Of a stretch of 64,000 bases of DNA, positions 36,305 through 46,110 are shown one piece after another. The position numbers were made by a program, and so were the translations under genes. The stretch is taken from NCBI RefSeq assembly GCF_006539345.1, contig NZ_BJMV01000007.1, positions 109,045 through 173,044 of the forward strand, read 5' to 3'. Every line of letters begins with the position of its first letter. Within the stretch, counting starts at the first letter, position 1. Source of the stretch: Acetobacter peroxydans (lineage in GTDB: Bacteria; Pseudomonadota; Alphaproteobacteria; Acetobacterales; Acetobacteraceae). Below the pieces are notes generated by a model. That model was not told where the DNA came from and did not search any database. It was given only the letters and a program-made list of their open reading frames with translations.

Positions 36305-37420
36305 TTACTTGATGCCGCCCAGCCAGCCCTTGCGCCAGAACCATATCAGCGGCAGCACGATGGTGGCCGCCATCAGGCTGAGGGAATACCAGTAGCCGAA
36401 CGACCAGCTCAACTCGGGCATGTCCTTGAAGTTCATGCCGTAAATCCCTGCGATCAGGGTGGGTGCGACCCCGATGAAGCTGACGACCGTGAGCACTTTC
36501 ATGACGCCGTTCTGGTCGATGTTGATAAACCCCAGTGTCGCATCGAGCAGGAACTCCACCTTGTCCTGCGCCTGCGATACATAGGCGTCGAGCGAGGACA
36601 GGTCGCGGCTGACGGTTGTGATCCGTGCGCGCTGCGCGCCCGAAAGCGTGTAGATGGCGGCCCGCGCATCAGTCTCTGTCAGGGGCTGCTGCGTGGTGCT
36701 GATCTGGCGGCTGCTTAGTGAAAAACCGGGTGCGGGGGCGGCAGAGGCGGTTTTGCGGCTCTCGCTCAGGAAGAGGGCAATCCGTTCCATGCCCAGAAGC
36801 GTGTCGCGCATACGGGAGCAGAAACTGCCCGCGCTGCCGACCCGTTGCAGCAGGTCGCGCTGGCGCGACGCCGTGGTGCGCATCTGCGGCCCCTGCTGTG
36901 AGGGACGGAAAATATCATGTGAAAGCGCGTCGAGCAGATTGCCCATGGTCTCGAGAATATCGGCCAGCCGGTCCACGATGGTTTCGATCAGCGCCACAAG
37001 GATTTCGCCCGCATGAAGGACGACATGCGGCTGCGCACCGGCCGTTGCCGCCGTGGGCATGGCGGGGTGGTCGGACACAAGCTGTGCCACGGTTTCAAAG
37101 GCCTGATAGGGCAGAAAGCGGATGGTGAACAGGCGCTCGTCTGTCAGCACGAATCCCACGGGGGACGTGATGTATTCGCTGCCATTGCGCTTGAGCAGGG
37201 GCGAGGACAGAAACGCTACTCCTTTGCGGACACTGATGCGTGATGAGCTTTCAATGGCGTTCAGGTCATCAAGGGTAGGGAGCTTCTGTCCACACAGGCT
37301 TTCGGCCAGTTCCAGTTCCTGTTCAGTAGGGTCGAGCAGATCCAGCCAGGCAGCCCCTTGCGCATCTTCGGGTGTTTCAATGGCTTTTGTGGTCATGCCG
37401 GGCCTGTGAGCCAGAAACAT
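36305..37420 (-). CDS. CorA-type divalent cation transporter
   Basis: The 371-residue membrane protein has the CorA architecture: a long cytosolic alpha/beta and helical domain, then two membrane helices at the C-terminus ([18 protein letters not shown] and [17 protein letters not shown]). The signature YGMNF lies just after the first helix. It likely moves magnesium or cobalt. The ATG at 37420 (MFLAHRPGM) has an AGGGAGA site seven bases away. The open frame runs on far upstream, antisense to trpB, but that part has no protein similarity. It is divergent from trpB. Confidence 0.9.
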   Translation of the reverse strand: MFLAHRPGMTTKAIETPEDAQGAAWLDLLDPTEQELELAESLCGQKLPTLDDLNAIESSSRISVRKGVAFLSSPLLKRNGSEYITSPVGFVLTDERLFTIRFLPYQAFETVAQLVSDHPAMPTAATAGAQPHVVLHAGEILVALIETIVDRLADILETMGNLLDALSHDIFRPSQQGPQMRTTASRQRDLLQRVGSAGSFCSRMRDTLLGMERIALFLSESRKTASAAPAPGFSLSSRQISTTQQPLTETDARAAIYTLSGAQRARITTVSRDLSSLDAYVSQAQDKVEFLLDATLGFINIDQNGVMKVLTVVSFIGVAPTLIAGIYGMNFKDMPELSWSFGYWYSLSLMAATIVLPLIWFWRKGWLGGIK

Positions 37421-37699
37421 GCGAGTCTCCCTGCCTGTCTGTTGGGTAAGGTACCGCGCCGGTTCGCTCGCCGGTTGCGGGGTTGTCCGGCCCATGCGGG
37501 GCCGGTTGAAGGGACGGGGCTTAAATGCGGCAGGCCGGACTATGGGGCAGCCTCCCCCCGGCTGGCAAGATTGCGGCGCGGGACTGTGCAATTCGATACA
37601 GTATCTGGTAAGCCGGGCGCACAATGGCCGTGTGGACAAGGGTGGCGCTGCGTGCGGTGCCATGGTGGGCGGGCGGCAGAAGATATAGTGGAACTGGCA

Positions 37700-38944
37700 A
37701 TGGCAAACCTGATGGAACAGCAAAAAGCAGCGCGGCTGAACAGCTCGCTCCGGCATGAACCGGATGGCCGGGGTCATTTCGGCGGTCGGTATGGTGGCCG
37801 TTTCGTGGCGGAAACCCTCGTGCCGCTGATTCTCGAACTGGAAACCGCCTACGCGCAGGCCAAGGCCGACCCGGCCTTTCAGCGCGAGCTGGATTATTAT
37901 CTCAAGGATTACGTCGGACGCCCCAGCCCACTCTGGCTTGCCCGCCGCATGACCGAAAAGCTGGGGGGAGCGAAAATCTACCTCAAGCGTGAGGAACTCA
38001 ACCACACTGGCTCGCACAAGCTCAACAATGTGATGGGGCAAATCCTGCTTGCCCGCCGTATGGGGCGTACGCGCATTGTGGCGGAAACGGGCGCGGGTCA
38101 GCATGGGGTTGCCACAGCGACAGTGTGTGCCCTGTTCGGCCTCAAATGCGTGGTCTACATGGGCGCGACCGATGTGGAGCGGCAGAAGCCAAACGTGTTC
38201 CGTATGCGCCTGCTGGGCGCGGAGGTCGTGCCCGTGACAGCAGGGGCAGGCACCCTCAAGGACGCGATGAACGAGGCTATGCGCGACTGGGTGGCTAATG
38301 TGGCCGATACCTACATGCTGATCGGCACGGTGGCGGGGCCTGCGCCCTATCCGGCCATGGTGCGTGACTTCCAGAGCGTGATCGGCACCGAGGTCAAAGC
38401 CCAGATGCAGGAAGCTGAAGGGCGCCTGCCTGATGTGGTGGTGGCCGCTATCGGGGGCGGTTCCAACGCCATGGGCATTTTCCATCCTTTCCTTGATGAC
38501 CAGAGTGTGCGCCTGATCGGCGTGGAAGCCGCTGGCCACGGACTGGACAGCGGCAAGACGGCCGCGTCCATCGAGCGCGGGCGTCCGGGTGTGCTGCATG
38601 GCAATCGCACCTATCTGCTCCAGAGCGCCGATGGCCAGATTGAGGAAGCCCACTCCATCAGCGCCGGGCTGGACTATCCCGGTGTTGGCCCTGAACATGC
38701 CTGGCTGAATGATATCGGACGGGCTGAATATGTAGGCGCAACCGATGAGGAGGCGCTTGAGGCCTTCCAGTTCTGTACGGAGCTGGAAGGGATTATTCCC
38801 GCGCTGGAATCGGCTCATGCAGTGGCCCACGCCATGAAGCTCGCCCCGACCCTGCCCACCGACAGCCTGATGGTGATCAATCTTTCCGGCCGGGGCGATA
38901 AGGACATCTTTACCGTAGCCGAGCATCTGGGGGTGCAACTGTGA
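37700..38944 (+). CDS. trpB: Tryptophan synthase beta chain
   Basis: The 414-residue PLP enzyme condenses indole with serine. The PLP lysine is Lys107 in [19 protein letters not shown] and the glycine loop [11 protein letters not shown], which grips the cofactor phosphate, are also seen. The ATG at 37700 is chosen; GTG 37688 and ATG 37712 are alternatives, and conservation starts at GHFGGRYGG. trpA overlaps its stop codon. trpF, the usual upstream partner in this class, is not adjacent: the upstream gene is the divergent CorA-type gene. The 279-base gap between them shows no gene. Confidence 0.97.
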   Translation: MANLMEQQKAARLNSSLRHEPDGRGHFGGRYGGRFVAETLVPLILELETAYAQAKADPAFQRELDYYLKDYVGRPSPLWLARRMTEKLGGAKIYLKREELNHTGSHKLNNVMGQILLARRMGRTRIVAETGAGQHGVATATVCALFGLKCVVYMGATDVERQKPNVFRMRLLGAEVVPVTAGAGTLKDAMNEAMRDWVANVADTYMLIGTVAGPAPYPAMVRDFQSVIGTEVKAQMQEAEGRLPDVVVAAIGGGSNAMGIFHPFLDDQSVRLIGVEAAGHGLDSGKTAASIERGRPGVLHGNRTYLLQSADGQIEEAHSISAGLDYPGVGPEHAWLNDIGRAEYVGATDEEALEAFQFCTELEGIIPALESAHAVAHAMKLAPTLPTDSLMVINLSGRGDKDIFTVAEHLGVQL

Positions 38945-39774
38945 GCCGTATCGCCAAGCGTTTCAGCGACCTTGCCGCAGAGGGGCGCGGTGCGCTCATT
39001 CCTTATCTGGAAGCGTATGACCCCGACCGCGAGACCTCGCTCGCCCTGTTGCGTGCCATGCCCGCCGCCGGAGCCGACCTGATCGAAGTCGGCATTCCGT
39101 TTTCTGACCCGTCGGCTGATGGCCCGGTCATTCAGGCCGCTGCCCTGCGAGGGTTGAAGGCGGGCGCCACGCTCGCGGGCGTACTCGGCATGGTCTCGGC
39201 TTTCCGTGAGGGCGATGCCCATACGCCGGTTATCCTGATGGGTTACGTCAACCCGGTTGAGTCCTATGGTTACGAGCGCTTCTGCAAGGATGCGGTCGCG
39301 GCGGGTGTTGACGGCGTGGTTCTGGTTGATCTGCCGCCAGAGGAAGCCGACGTGATCGAGGCTCCGGCAAAGGCCGCCGGGCTTGATATCATCCGCCTTG
39401 TTGCGCCTACCACCACGCCGGAAAGGCTGGGCTATGTGCTCTCGCACGCCTCGGGCTTTGTCTATTATGTCAGTATCGCGGGGATAACGGGCACGCGTAC
39501 AGCCAGCGCGGGCGATCTGCGCGCGGCCATTCCGCGTGTGCGGGCGGCTACCTCGCTGCCGGTGGCCGTTGGCTTTGGCGTACGTACACCCGAGCAGGCC
39601 GCACAGGCCGCCAGCATAGCCGATGGTGCTGTTGTGGCGTCTGTCCTGATTGAAACGCTGGCTGGCACGCTGGACGCTCAGGGTCACGCGACGGATGCGA
39701 CCTTGCCCACCGTGCTGGAGCAGATTGGCGCGCTGGCAACGGCGGTACGTGCCGCAGGCCGCCAGGCAGCATGA
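38941..39774 (+). CDS. trpA: Tryptophan synthase alpha chain
   Basis: The 277-residue TIM-barrel subunit cleaves indole-3-glycerol phosphate and channels indole to TrpB. Catalytic Glu lies in [17 protein letters not shown] and Asp in VDLPPEEAD. The phosphate loop appears as [13 protein letters not shown]. Translation starts at GTG 38941, overlapping the trpB TGA by four bases, which ensures balanced synthesis of both subunits. The next gene starts 26 bases after its stop. Confidence 0.97.
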   Translation: MSRIAKRFSDLAAEGRGALIPYLEAYDPDRETSLALLRAMPAAGADLIEVGIPFSDPSADGPVIQAAALRGLKAGATLAGVLGMVSAFREGDAHTPVILMGYVNPVESYGYERFCKDAVAAGVDGVVLVDLPPEEADVIEAPAKAAGLDIIRLVAPTTTPERLGYVLSHASGFVYYVSIAGITGTRTASAGDLRAAIPRVRAATSLPVAVGFGVRTPEQAAQAASIADGAVVASVLIETLAGTLDAQGHATDATLPTVLEQIGALATAVRAAGRQAA

Positions 39775-39799
39775 GCGCGAGCCGGTTCTGGCGCACGAT

Positions 39800-41050
39800 A
39801 TGACAGAGCCGTTTCGCGTTACGGTTGTAGGGGGCGGCCCGGCGGGCCTTGCCGCGGCGGAGATGCTGTCCGCGGCGGGCTGCGCCGTGCAGGTGCTGGA
39901 CGCCATGCCCAGCTTCGGGCGCAAGTTTCTTATGGCCGGGCGGGGCGGGCTGAACATTACCCATTCCGAACCGCATGAGAGGCTGGAAAGCCGCTATGGC
40001 GCTGCCGCTGCTCGCCTGCATGGCGCGCTGGCGGACTGGACTACGCAGGATATCCGGGACTGGATGGCCGGTCTGGAGCAGGAAAGCTTTGTGGGGTCGT
40101 CAGGGCGGGTGTTTCCCGCTGCCATGAAAGCCTCGCCCCTGCTCAGGGCCTGGCTGGCGCGCCTGCGCGCGCAGGGTGTTGCGCTGCGACCGCGCACCCG
40201 ATGGCTGGGGTGGGACGCTCAGGGCGATCTGCTGCTGGCCGGTGCAAATGGTTCCGCTCCCGCTTCTTACACTGAAAAAACCGATGCTCTGGTGCTGGCG
40301 CTGGGCGGGGCAAGCTGGCCCCGGCTGGGCAGCGACGGAGGCTGGGCGGACAGTCTGGCTGCGCGTGGTGTGGAGCTGGCTCCGTTTCAACCCGCGAACT
40401 GCGGGTTTACGGTGGCCTGGTCGGAGCTGTTCAGCCAGCGTTTTGCGGGCGCTCCGCTCAAGCCGGTGGCTTTGAGTTTTGAAGGGCGTTCCGTGCGGGG
40501 CGAGGTGGTGCTGACGGCAGGCGGGCTCGAAGGCGGCGCGGTTTACGCACTGGCGGCCGCCCTGCGTGAGCGGGTGGCGGCTCAGGGCCATGCGACCGTG
40601 CTGTGCGACCTGAGGCCAGATATGAGCCTTGCGGATGTGGCGGCCCGGCTGGCCCGTGTGCGGGCGCGTGAGAGCCTGTCCAACCGTTTGCGCAAGGGGT
40701 TGAACCTGTCTGCCGCTGCCATTGGCCTCCTGCGCGAAAGCGGGGCTGTGCCCACCACCCCGATGGCGCTGGCTGAACGGATCAAGGCGCTGCCCATCCG
40801 GCTTGATGCCCCGCAACCGCTGGCGCGCGCGATTTCAACGGCTGGCGGCGTTCGGTGGGAGGCCTGCACGGAGCAGTTCATGTTGCGGGCGCTGCCGGGC
40901 GTATTTGTGGCAGGGGAAATGCTGGATTGGGAGGCCCCGACCGGCGGTTATCTGCTCCATGCCTGCCTTGCTACCGGCCGCGCCGCCGCTCATGGCGCGC
41001 TGGACTGGTTGCGAAAGCAGGGCGGAGAGCGGTATCCCGTTTCGCTATGA
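39800..41050 (+). CDS. HI0933-like NAD(P)/FAD-dependent flavoprotein (TIGR03862-type)
   Basis: The 416-residue flavoprotein begins with the dinucleotide-binding motif VTVVGGGPAGLAAAEML (residues 6-22), then FGRKFLMAGRGGLNITHSE, a signature of the HI0933/BaiN-like family. The C-terminal block ARAISTAGGVRWEAC and GEMLDWEAPTGGYLLHACLATGRAA also fits. No physiological substrate is established for this subgroup. The ATG at 39800 lies 26 bases after trpA. A longer in-frame start would overlap trpA deeply. The stop codon overlaps the start of the HerA-like ATPase gene. Confidence 0.85.
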   Translation: MTEPFRVTVVGGGPAGLAAAEMLSAAGCAVQVLDAMPSFGRKFLMAGRGGLNITHSEPHERLESRYGAAAARLHGALADWTTQDIRDWMAGLEQESFVGSSGRVFPAAMKASPLLRAWLARLRAQGVALRPRTRWLGWDAQGDLLLAGANGSAPASYTEKTDALVLALGGASWPRLGSDGGWADSLAARGVELAPFQPANCGFTVAWSELFSQRFAGAPLKPVALSFEGRSVRGEVVLTAGGLEGGAVYALAAALRERVAAQGHATVLCDLRPDMSLADVAARLARVRARESLSNRLRKGLNLSAAAIGLLRESGAVPTTPMALAERIKALPIRLDAPQPLARAISTAGGVRWEACTEQFMLRALPGVFVAGEMLDWEAPTGGYLLHACLATGRAAAHGALDWLRKQGGERYPVSL

Positions 41051-42522
41051 ATAACATGATTACGATGGGTGAGGTGCCGGGGGGTGGCCCGGCGCGCATG
41101 GATCTGGGCGAACTGCTGGCCACGCGCCTGCTCGTTCAGGGCAATTCGGGTTCGGGCAAGTCGCATCTGCTGCGGCGGTTGCTGGAACAGTCCGCCCGGA
41201 TGGTGCAGCAGGCGATTATCGACCCGGAGGGGGATTTTGTCAGTCTGGCGGACCGTTTCGGCCATCTGGTGATCGAAGCGGCGGATCACTCCGAAATGGC
41301 CATGCACGCGGCGGGTGAACGTATGCGCGAGCATCGCGCCTCCGTGGTGCTTAATCTGGAAGGGCTGGATGCGGATCAGCAGATGCGCTGGGCCGCTGCC
41401 TTTCTGGGCGGCATGTTCGAGGTGCCGCGCACCTTCTGGTACCCCGTGCTGGTGGTGGTGGACGAAGCGCAGCTATTCGCGCCCGCAGCGGCGGGTGATG
41501 TGTCGGACGAGGCCCGCCGGGTTTCGCTCGGGGCCATGACCAACCTGATGTGCCGAGGCCGCAAACGCGGTCTGGCCGGGGTAATTGCCACCCAGCGTCT
41601 GGCCAAGCTGGCCAAGAACGTGGCGGCGGAAGCCTCGAATTTCCTGATGGGGCGCACGTTCCTGGATATCGACATGGCGCGCGCGGCTGATCTGCTGGGC
41701 ATGGAGCGCCGTCAGGCCGAATCGTTCCGCGATCTGGATCGGGGCACCTTCCTTGCTCTTGGCCCGGCGCTGTGCCGCCGCCCTTCCATAGTGCGGATTG
41801 GCGCTGTGGAGACCCAGAGCCGCTCTGCAGGGCCGGTGCTGGCTCCGTTCGAGCCGCCCTCGGCCCCGGTGCATGAGCTGATTCTGGCTCCTGTGCCCGT
41901 TATGGACCTGCCAGCGCGGGCGCGTCGCGCGCCGCCGGCTCCCGTGCCCGATCTGCTCAGTCAGCTTGCCGCCCACGGACAGGCGCAGGCTGAACAGGAA
42001 GCCGAAGCCGCCCCCCCCACGCCCGAAACGGATGCCGAGCGTGAGTCCCGTATGACCGCCATCCTGCGGGACATGCTGGAGGATGATGAGGCCGCTTTCC
42101 GGTCTGCGCCGGTTCTGTATCAGGATTTTCTGGTGCGCTGCCGTATTGCGGGGCTTGGGCGCAACGCGCTGGACATGCGGCGTTTTAACCGCCTGCTGGC
42201 TGTGGCGCGCAGCGGTGTGAGCGAAGACATATCCGTCTCGGAAGACTGGCGGCAGGCCGAATCCATGGCAGCGGATCTGCCGGAGGATTTGCAGGGTGTG
42301 TTCCTGTTTCTGGCGCGCGCCGCCATCGAGCACCATGCCTGCCCGTCAGATACCGAGATCGCGCGCGTCTATGGTACCGTGTCCACCGGCCGCGCCCGCC
42401 GTCTGCTCGGCTGGCTGGAAGACCGCAATCTGATTGTTCTGCGGCCCGCAGGGGCTGGGCGGCGAGTGCTGGCGTTTATCGGCGCGGGCTGGGAAACTCT
42501 GCCGGGCATTGCGGAAGGATGA
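41047..42522 (+). CDS. HerA-like P-loop ATPase (DUF87/helicase HerA central domain)
   Basis: The 491-residue protein has Walker A VQGNSGSGKSHLLRRLLE (about residues 30-47), IIDPEGDF, and Walker B PVLVVVDEAQLF followed by an RGRKRGLAGVIATQRLAKL sensor region. All of this resembles the HerA/FtsK-like ATPases. The second half (about 270-490) has an acidic, Pro-rich linker and a helical C-terminus with no recognised domain. The ATG overlaps the flavoprotein stop (ATGA), so the two are coupled. HerA proteins are DNA-pumping partners of nucleases, but no NurA-type nuclease gene lies nearby. Confidence 0.8.
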   Translation: MNNMITMGEVPGGGPARMDLGELLATRLLVQGNSGSGKSHLLRRLLEQSARMVQQAIIDPEGDFVSLADRFGHLVIEAADHSEMAMHAAGERMREHRASVVLNLEGLDADQQMRWAAAFLGGMFEVPRTFWYPVLVVVDEAQLFAPAAAGDVSDEARRVSLGAMTNLMCRGRKRGLAGVIATQRLAKLAKNVAAEASNFLMGRTFLDIDMARAADLLGMERRQAESFRDLDRGTFLALGPALCRRPSIVRIGAVETQSRSAGPVLAPFEPPSAPVHELILAPVPVMDLPARARRAPPAPVPDLLSQLAAHGQAQAEQEAEAAPPTPETDAERESRMTAILRDMLEDDEAAFRSAPVLYQDFLVRCRIAGLGRNALDMRRFNRLLAVARSGVSEDISVSEDWRQAESMAADLPEDLQGVFLFLARAAIEHHACPSDTEIARVYGTVSTGRARRLLGWLEDRNLIVLRPAGAGRRVLAFIGAGWETLPGIAEG

Positions 42523-42616
42523 GCACGCCTGTGTATTCCGCGCGGCGATGCGCTCCGACCCGCGCGCGTGATTTGCAGGCATGACGGGTCGGGCAGGGAG
42601 TGCTATAGGCCGAGAC

Positions 42617-43765
42617 ATGACGGAAAACCCGCCCTTTAGCCCGGCCCTGCTGCCTGCTGGCTTTGTCGATCTGCTGACGCCTGACGCCCGGACACAGGCG
42701 CAGGGTGTTGCTGCCCTTATGGATGTGTTCACCTCGCATGGGTACGACCCGGTGCGGCCTCCGCTCATGGAGTTTGAGGACACGTATCTGGCGGGGGCAG
42801 GGGCCGCGCTGGCCGAGCAGGGCTTTCGCGTTATGGACCCGGACACGCGCCGCATGATGGTGCTGCGCCCGGATATTACCCCGCAGGTGGCCCGTATGGC
42901 GGGCACCCGCCTGAGCGGCGTGCCGCGTCCGCTGCGCGTGTCCTATGCCGGGGCCTGTGTGGTGGTGGCTCCGGTCGCCGCCGAGGAAAGCGGGCGGCAG
43001 ATCATGCAGGCGGGGATTGAGCTGATCGGCCCCGATTCCCCCGAGGCGGATGCTGAAGTCATGTCCATCGGTGCCGAAGCTCTCTCCCGGCTTGGCGTGC
43101 GCGGCGTGTCCTTCGATCTGACCATGCCTCCCTTCATTCCCGCCCTGCTGGAAGAGGCCGGCGTACCGCAGGCTGAACGTCCGGCCCTGTTGCGCGCGCT
43201 CGATCGCAAGGATGCAGCGGCCGTGGCGGAACATGGTGGTGCGCTGGCGGCAACGCTCATTGCCCTGCTGGATGCCAGCGGCGCGGCGGAACACGCCGTG
43301 GCCCGGCTGATGGAAATTACCTTGCCGGAGCAGGCAACGGCTATTGTGCGCAGGCTGGTGGCCACGGTTGGCGCGCTACGTGAGCGCTGTCCGGGGCTGA
43401 GCCTGACCGTGGACCCGGTGGAGTTCCGGGGCTGGAAATATCATACCGGCGTGTGCGTGACCCTGTTTGCCCAGGGACGTTCCGAGGAACTGGGCCGGGG
43501 CGGGCGTTATCGCTGTAACGATAACGAACCCGCCTGCGGGCTGACTTTCCGCCCGGATGTGCTGTGCAGGCTCATTCCCGCCGCTGCGCCGCGTCCGCGT
43601 GTGTATCTGGCCAGTGACTGTGATCACGCTCAGGCGGCGGAATTGCGCGCGCGTGGCCACGCCACCATCGGCGGCTTCCTGTCCGGCGCTCAGGCGGTGG
43701 AGGAAGCCCGGCGTCTGGGCTGTGGCTTTGTGCTTTCGGGCGCGGACTGTGTGGCGCTGTCTTAG
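42617..43765 (+). CDS. hisZ: ATP phosphoribosyltransferase regulatory subunit
   Basis: The 382-residue protein is a catalytically inactive HisRS paralogue that activates short-form HisG in histidine synthesis. It shows class II synthetase-like blocks: GYDPVRPPLMEFEDTYLAG, VLRPDITPQVARMAGTRL, RVSYAGACV and a late WKYHTGVCVTLF. The anticodon-binding domain is missing, as expected. hisG is not in the window. purA follows after 100 bases, a common purine-histidine neighbourhood. Confidence 0.92.
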   Translation: MTENPPFSPALLPAGFVDLLTPDARTQAQGVAALMDVFTSHGYDPVRPPLMEFEDTYLAGAGAALAEQGFRVMDPDTRRMMVLRPDITPQVARMAGTRLSGVPRPLRVSYAGACVVVAPVAAEESGRQIMQAGIELIGPDSPEADAEVMSIGAEALSRLGVRGVSFDLTMPPFIPALLEEAGVPQAERPALLRALDRKDAAAVAEHGGALAATLIALLDASGAAEHAVARLMEITLPEQATAIVRRLVATVGALRERCPGLSLTVDPVEFRGWKYHTGVCVTLFAQGRSEELGRGGRYRCNDNEPACGLTFRPDVLCRLIPAAAPRPRVYLASDCDHAQAAELRARGHATIGGFLSGAQAVEEARRLGCGFVLSGADCVALS

Positions 43766-43865
43766 GCACGGATGGCTGACAAAAGACCGACGTTCTGGCC
43801 CGGCCACTGTGCTGTGGCGCCCTTTTTCTTGACCAGCAGGCAGTTTTTTCAGGAGCAGACCCTCA

Positions 43866-45155
43866 ATGTCCAACGTAACCGTGATCGGCGCCCAGTGGGG
43901 TGATGAAGGCAAGGGAAAGATTGTGGACTGGCTCGCCAGCCGGGCCGATATTGTGGTGCGGTTTCAGGGTGGCCACAATGCGGGCCATACGCTGGTCGTT
44001 GGCGATCAGGTCTACAAGCTCTCGCTCCTGCCTTCGGGTGTTGTCAGCGGCAAGCTGGGCATTATCGGCAATGGCGTGGTGGTTGACCCGCAGGCCCTTC
44101 TGGCGGAAATCGCCCGGATTGGCGAGCAGGGCCTGTCCGTTACGCCTGAAACGCTGCGGATTGCGGAAAACGCACCCCTGATTCTGCCTGTGCATGGCGC
44201 GCTTGACCGTGCGCGTGAAGCGGCACGGGGTGAGCGCAAGATCGGCACCACGGGTCGTGGTATCGGCCCCGCCTATGAAGACAAGGTGGCCCGCCGTGGT
44301 ATCCGCCTGTGCGATCTGGCCGAGCCGGAAACGCTGGACTGGAAGCTGGACGAACTGCTGCTGCATCACAACACGCTGCTGGCGGGGCTGGGTGCGCCGA
44401 CGTTCAGCAAGGCTGAACTGCTGGATTATCTGATGCAGGTGGCTTCCAGTGTGCTGCCGTTCATGGCGGCGACATGGGATATTCTGGACGACGCACGTCG
44501 CCAGGGTAAGCGCATCCTGTTTGAAGGCGCGCAGGCCGTTATGTTGGATGTGGATCACGGCACCTATCCGTTCGTGACCAGCTCCAACACGGTCGCGGCC
44601 AATGCGGGCACGGGTTCGGGTATGGGGCCGGGGGCTGCCGGTTTTGTGCTGGGTATCGCCAAGGCTTACTGCACGCGCGTGGGCGAAGGGCCTTTCCCGA
44701 CCGAGCTGTTTGACGAGACAGGCCGCCGTCTGGGTGAGCGCGGCCATGAGTTCGGCACGGTTACGGGCCGTCCGCGCCGGTGTGGCTGGTTTGACGCCGT
44801 GCTGGTGCGCCATGCGGTGCGTGTGGGCGGAGTGGACGGTCTGGCCCTGACCAAGCTGGATGTGCTCGACGGGCTGGATGAAATCCGTATCTGCGTTGGT
44901 TACGAGCTGGACGGCAAAAAGACGGAACGCTTTCCGTCCGCTCCGGCCGCGCAGCAGCGTATCCGCCCGGTTTATGAAACGATCGAAGGCTGGAAGGAAA
45001 CCACCCACGGCGCGCGCCGCTGGGCGGATCTGCCGGCGCAGGCCATCAAATACGTTCGCCGGATTGAAGAACTGGTGGGCGCGCCTGTTACCCTGCTCTC
45101 CACCAGCCCGGACCGCGAAGACACCATTCTGGTACGCGATCCGTTTGAAGGCTGA
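43866..45155 (+). CDS. purA: Adenylosuccinate synthetase
   Basis: The 429-residue GTP-dependent enzyme makes adenylosuccinate from IMP and aspartate. Conserved blocks are [18 protein letters not shown] (P-loop, catalytic Asp), [25 protein letters not shown] and [23 protein letters not shown]. Full length and intact. A strong terminator follows at 45177-45200. Confidence 0.98.
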   Translation: MSNVTVIGAQWGDEGKGKIVDWLASRADIVVRFQGGHNAGHTLVVGDQVYKLSLLPSGVVSGKLGIIGNGVVVDPQALLAEIARIGEQGLSVTPETLRIAENAPLILPVHGALDRAREAARGERKIGTTGRGIGPAYEDKVARRGIRLCDLAEPETLDWKLDELLLHHNTLLAGLGAPTFSKAELLDYLMQVASSVLPFMAATWDILDDARRQGKRILFEGAQAVMLDVDHGTYPFVTSSNTVAANAGTGSGMGPGAAGFVLGIAKAYCTRVGEGPFPTELFDETGRRLGERGHEFGTVTGRPRRCGWFDAVLVRHAVRVGGVDGLALTKLDVLDGLDEIRICVGYELDGKKTERFPSAPAAQQRIRPVYETIEGWKETTHGARRWADLPAQAIKYVRRIEELVGAPVTLLSTSPDREDTILVRDPFEG

Positions 45156-45176
45156 TCCAGCGGCTGGAACACTTAA

Positions 45177-45200
45177 CCCCCGTTTTTACGGGGGTTTTTT
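45177..45200 (+). terminator. Rho-independent terminator after purA
   Basis: CCCCCG pairs with CGGGGG around TTTTTA and is followed by six Ts. Confidence 0.85.
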
Positions 45201-45227
45201 GTAACGGCATTCCAGCCCGCACAATGG

Positions 45228-45246
45228 CTTCATAAAACTTTCATAA
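45228..45246 (+). promoter_or_regulatory. Pho-box-like direct repeat, distal to phoB
   Basis: CTTCATA, four bases, TTTCATA gives two 7-bp half-sites at an 11-bp period. Matches to the PhoB half-site TGTCATA are 5 and 6 of 7. It lies about 140 bases before phoB. Confidence 0.5.
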
Positions 45247-45331
45247 GCGTGTTTTAACCATGACAGGCGCGGTTTTTTACTGTGCGATGGGGCGCGGGTC
45301 TGTAACATAAGCCGCCTGTGCGGTTGTTTTT

Positions 45332-45349
45332 TGTCATATGCGCGTCATA
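45332..45349 (+). promoter_or_regulatory. Pho box directly upstream of phoB
   Basis: TGTCATA, TGCG, CGTCATA: two half-sites with 7 and 6 of 7 matches to TGTCATA and the exact 4-base spacing of PhoB boxes. It sits 34 bases before the phoB start, where it can replace a -35 box. This implies autoregulation of phoBR. Confidence 0.75.
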
Positions 45350-45383
45350 TCCTGCCCATCAGTAGTGATGAAGGCGGACATTT

Positions 45384-46079
45384 ATGCAGAAAACGGATCT
45401 TCTGGTTGTTGAGGACGACCCGGCTCTTGCGCGGCTGATCTGTTACAATCTTGAAAAGCAGGGTTACACGGTTCGTCATGCGAGCGATGGGGAGGAAGCT
45501 CTGGAGCAGGTGCGCCAGCGCCATCCCGACCTTATCCTGCTGGACTGGATGCTGCCCGGCATTTCCGGCATCGAAGTCTGTCGGCGCCTGCGTGAGCAGA
45601 ACCGCACGGCTGCCCTGCCCATTATCATGCTGAGCGCGCGTGGTGAGGAAGCAGACAGTATTCGCGGGCTGGATATTGGTGCGGATGATTATCTGATCAA
45701 GCCATTTGGTATGGACACACTGTTTGCCCGTGTGAAGGCCATTCTGCGGCGCGCGCCCCCGGCTGACAAGACGCTGCGGTTTGAGGATCTGGTCATGGAC
45801 CGGGTAGGGCACAAGGTGGAGCGTAACGGCCGCCTGCTGTCGCTGGGGCCGACTGAATACCGCCTGCTGGAATTTCTGATGCTGCATCCGGCCACGGTCT
45901 TCTCGCGGGAGGAACTGCTTAAACACGCCTGGGAGCGGAGTTCCTGCGTGGAACTGCGGACGGTGGATGTGCATATCCGCCGGTTGCGCCAGACCCTGAA
46001 CGAAGCGACCGAGCCTGACCTGATTCGCACGGTGCGGGCGCGGGGGTATGCGCTGGACAAACCTCTGGAACAGGACTGA
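45384..46079 (+). CDS. phoB: Phosphate regulon response regulator PhoB
   Basis: The 231-residue OmpR-type regulator has a receiver domain (EDD at 10-12, phospho-acceptor Asp54 in LLDWMLPG, Lys in LIKPF). The C-terminal winged helix (about 130-228) includes the TEYRLLEFLMLHP and ELRTVDVHIRRLRQTL blocks typical of PhoB. The partner kinase gene phoR starts 31 bases downstream. Two Pho-box-like elements upstream support the assignment and point to autoregulation. The following pstS and porin genes are likely direct targets. Confidence 0.93.
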   Translation: MQKTDLLVVEDDPALARLICYNLEKQGYTVRHASDGEEALEQVRQRHPDLILLDWMLPGISGIEVCRRLREQNRTAALPIIMLSARGEEADSIRGLDIGADDYLIKPFGMDTLFARVKAILRRAPPADKTLRFEDLVMDRVGHKVERNGRLLSLGPTEYRLLEFLMLHPATVFSREELLKHAWERSSCVELRTVDVHIRRLRQTLNEATEPDLIRTVRARGYALDKPLEQD

Positions 46080-46110
46080 CACAGCCTGTTCATGAAAGTG
46101 GTCTGACGTC

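Noticed and set aside
37421..38938. Continuation of the CorA-type gene frame upstream, giving one 877-codon frame.
   Set aside because: The extra part is antisense to trpB and has no membrane or CorA character. The ATG at 37420 has a good ribosome binding site.
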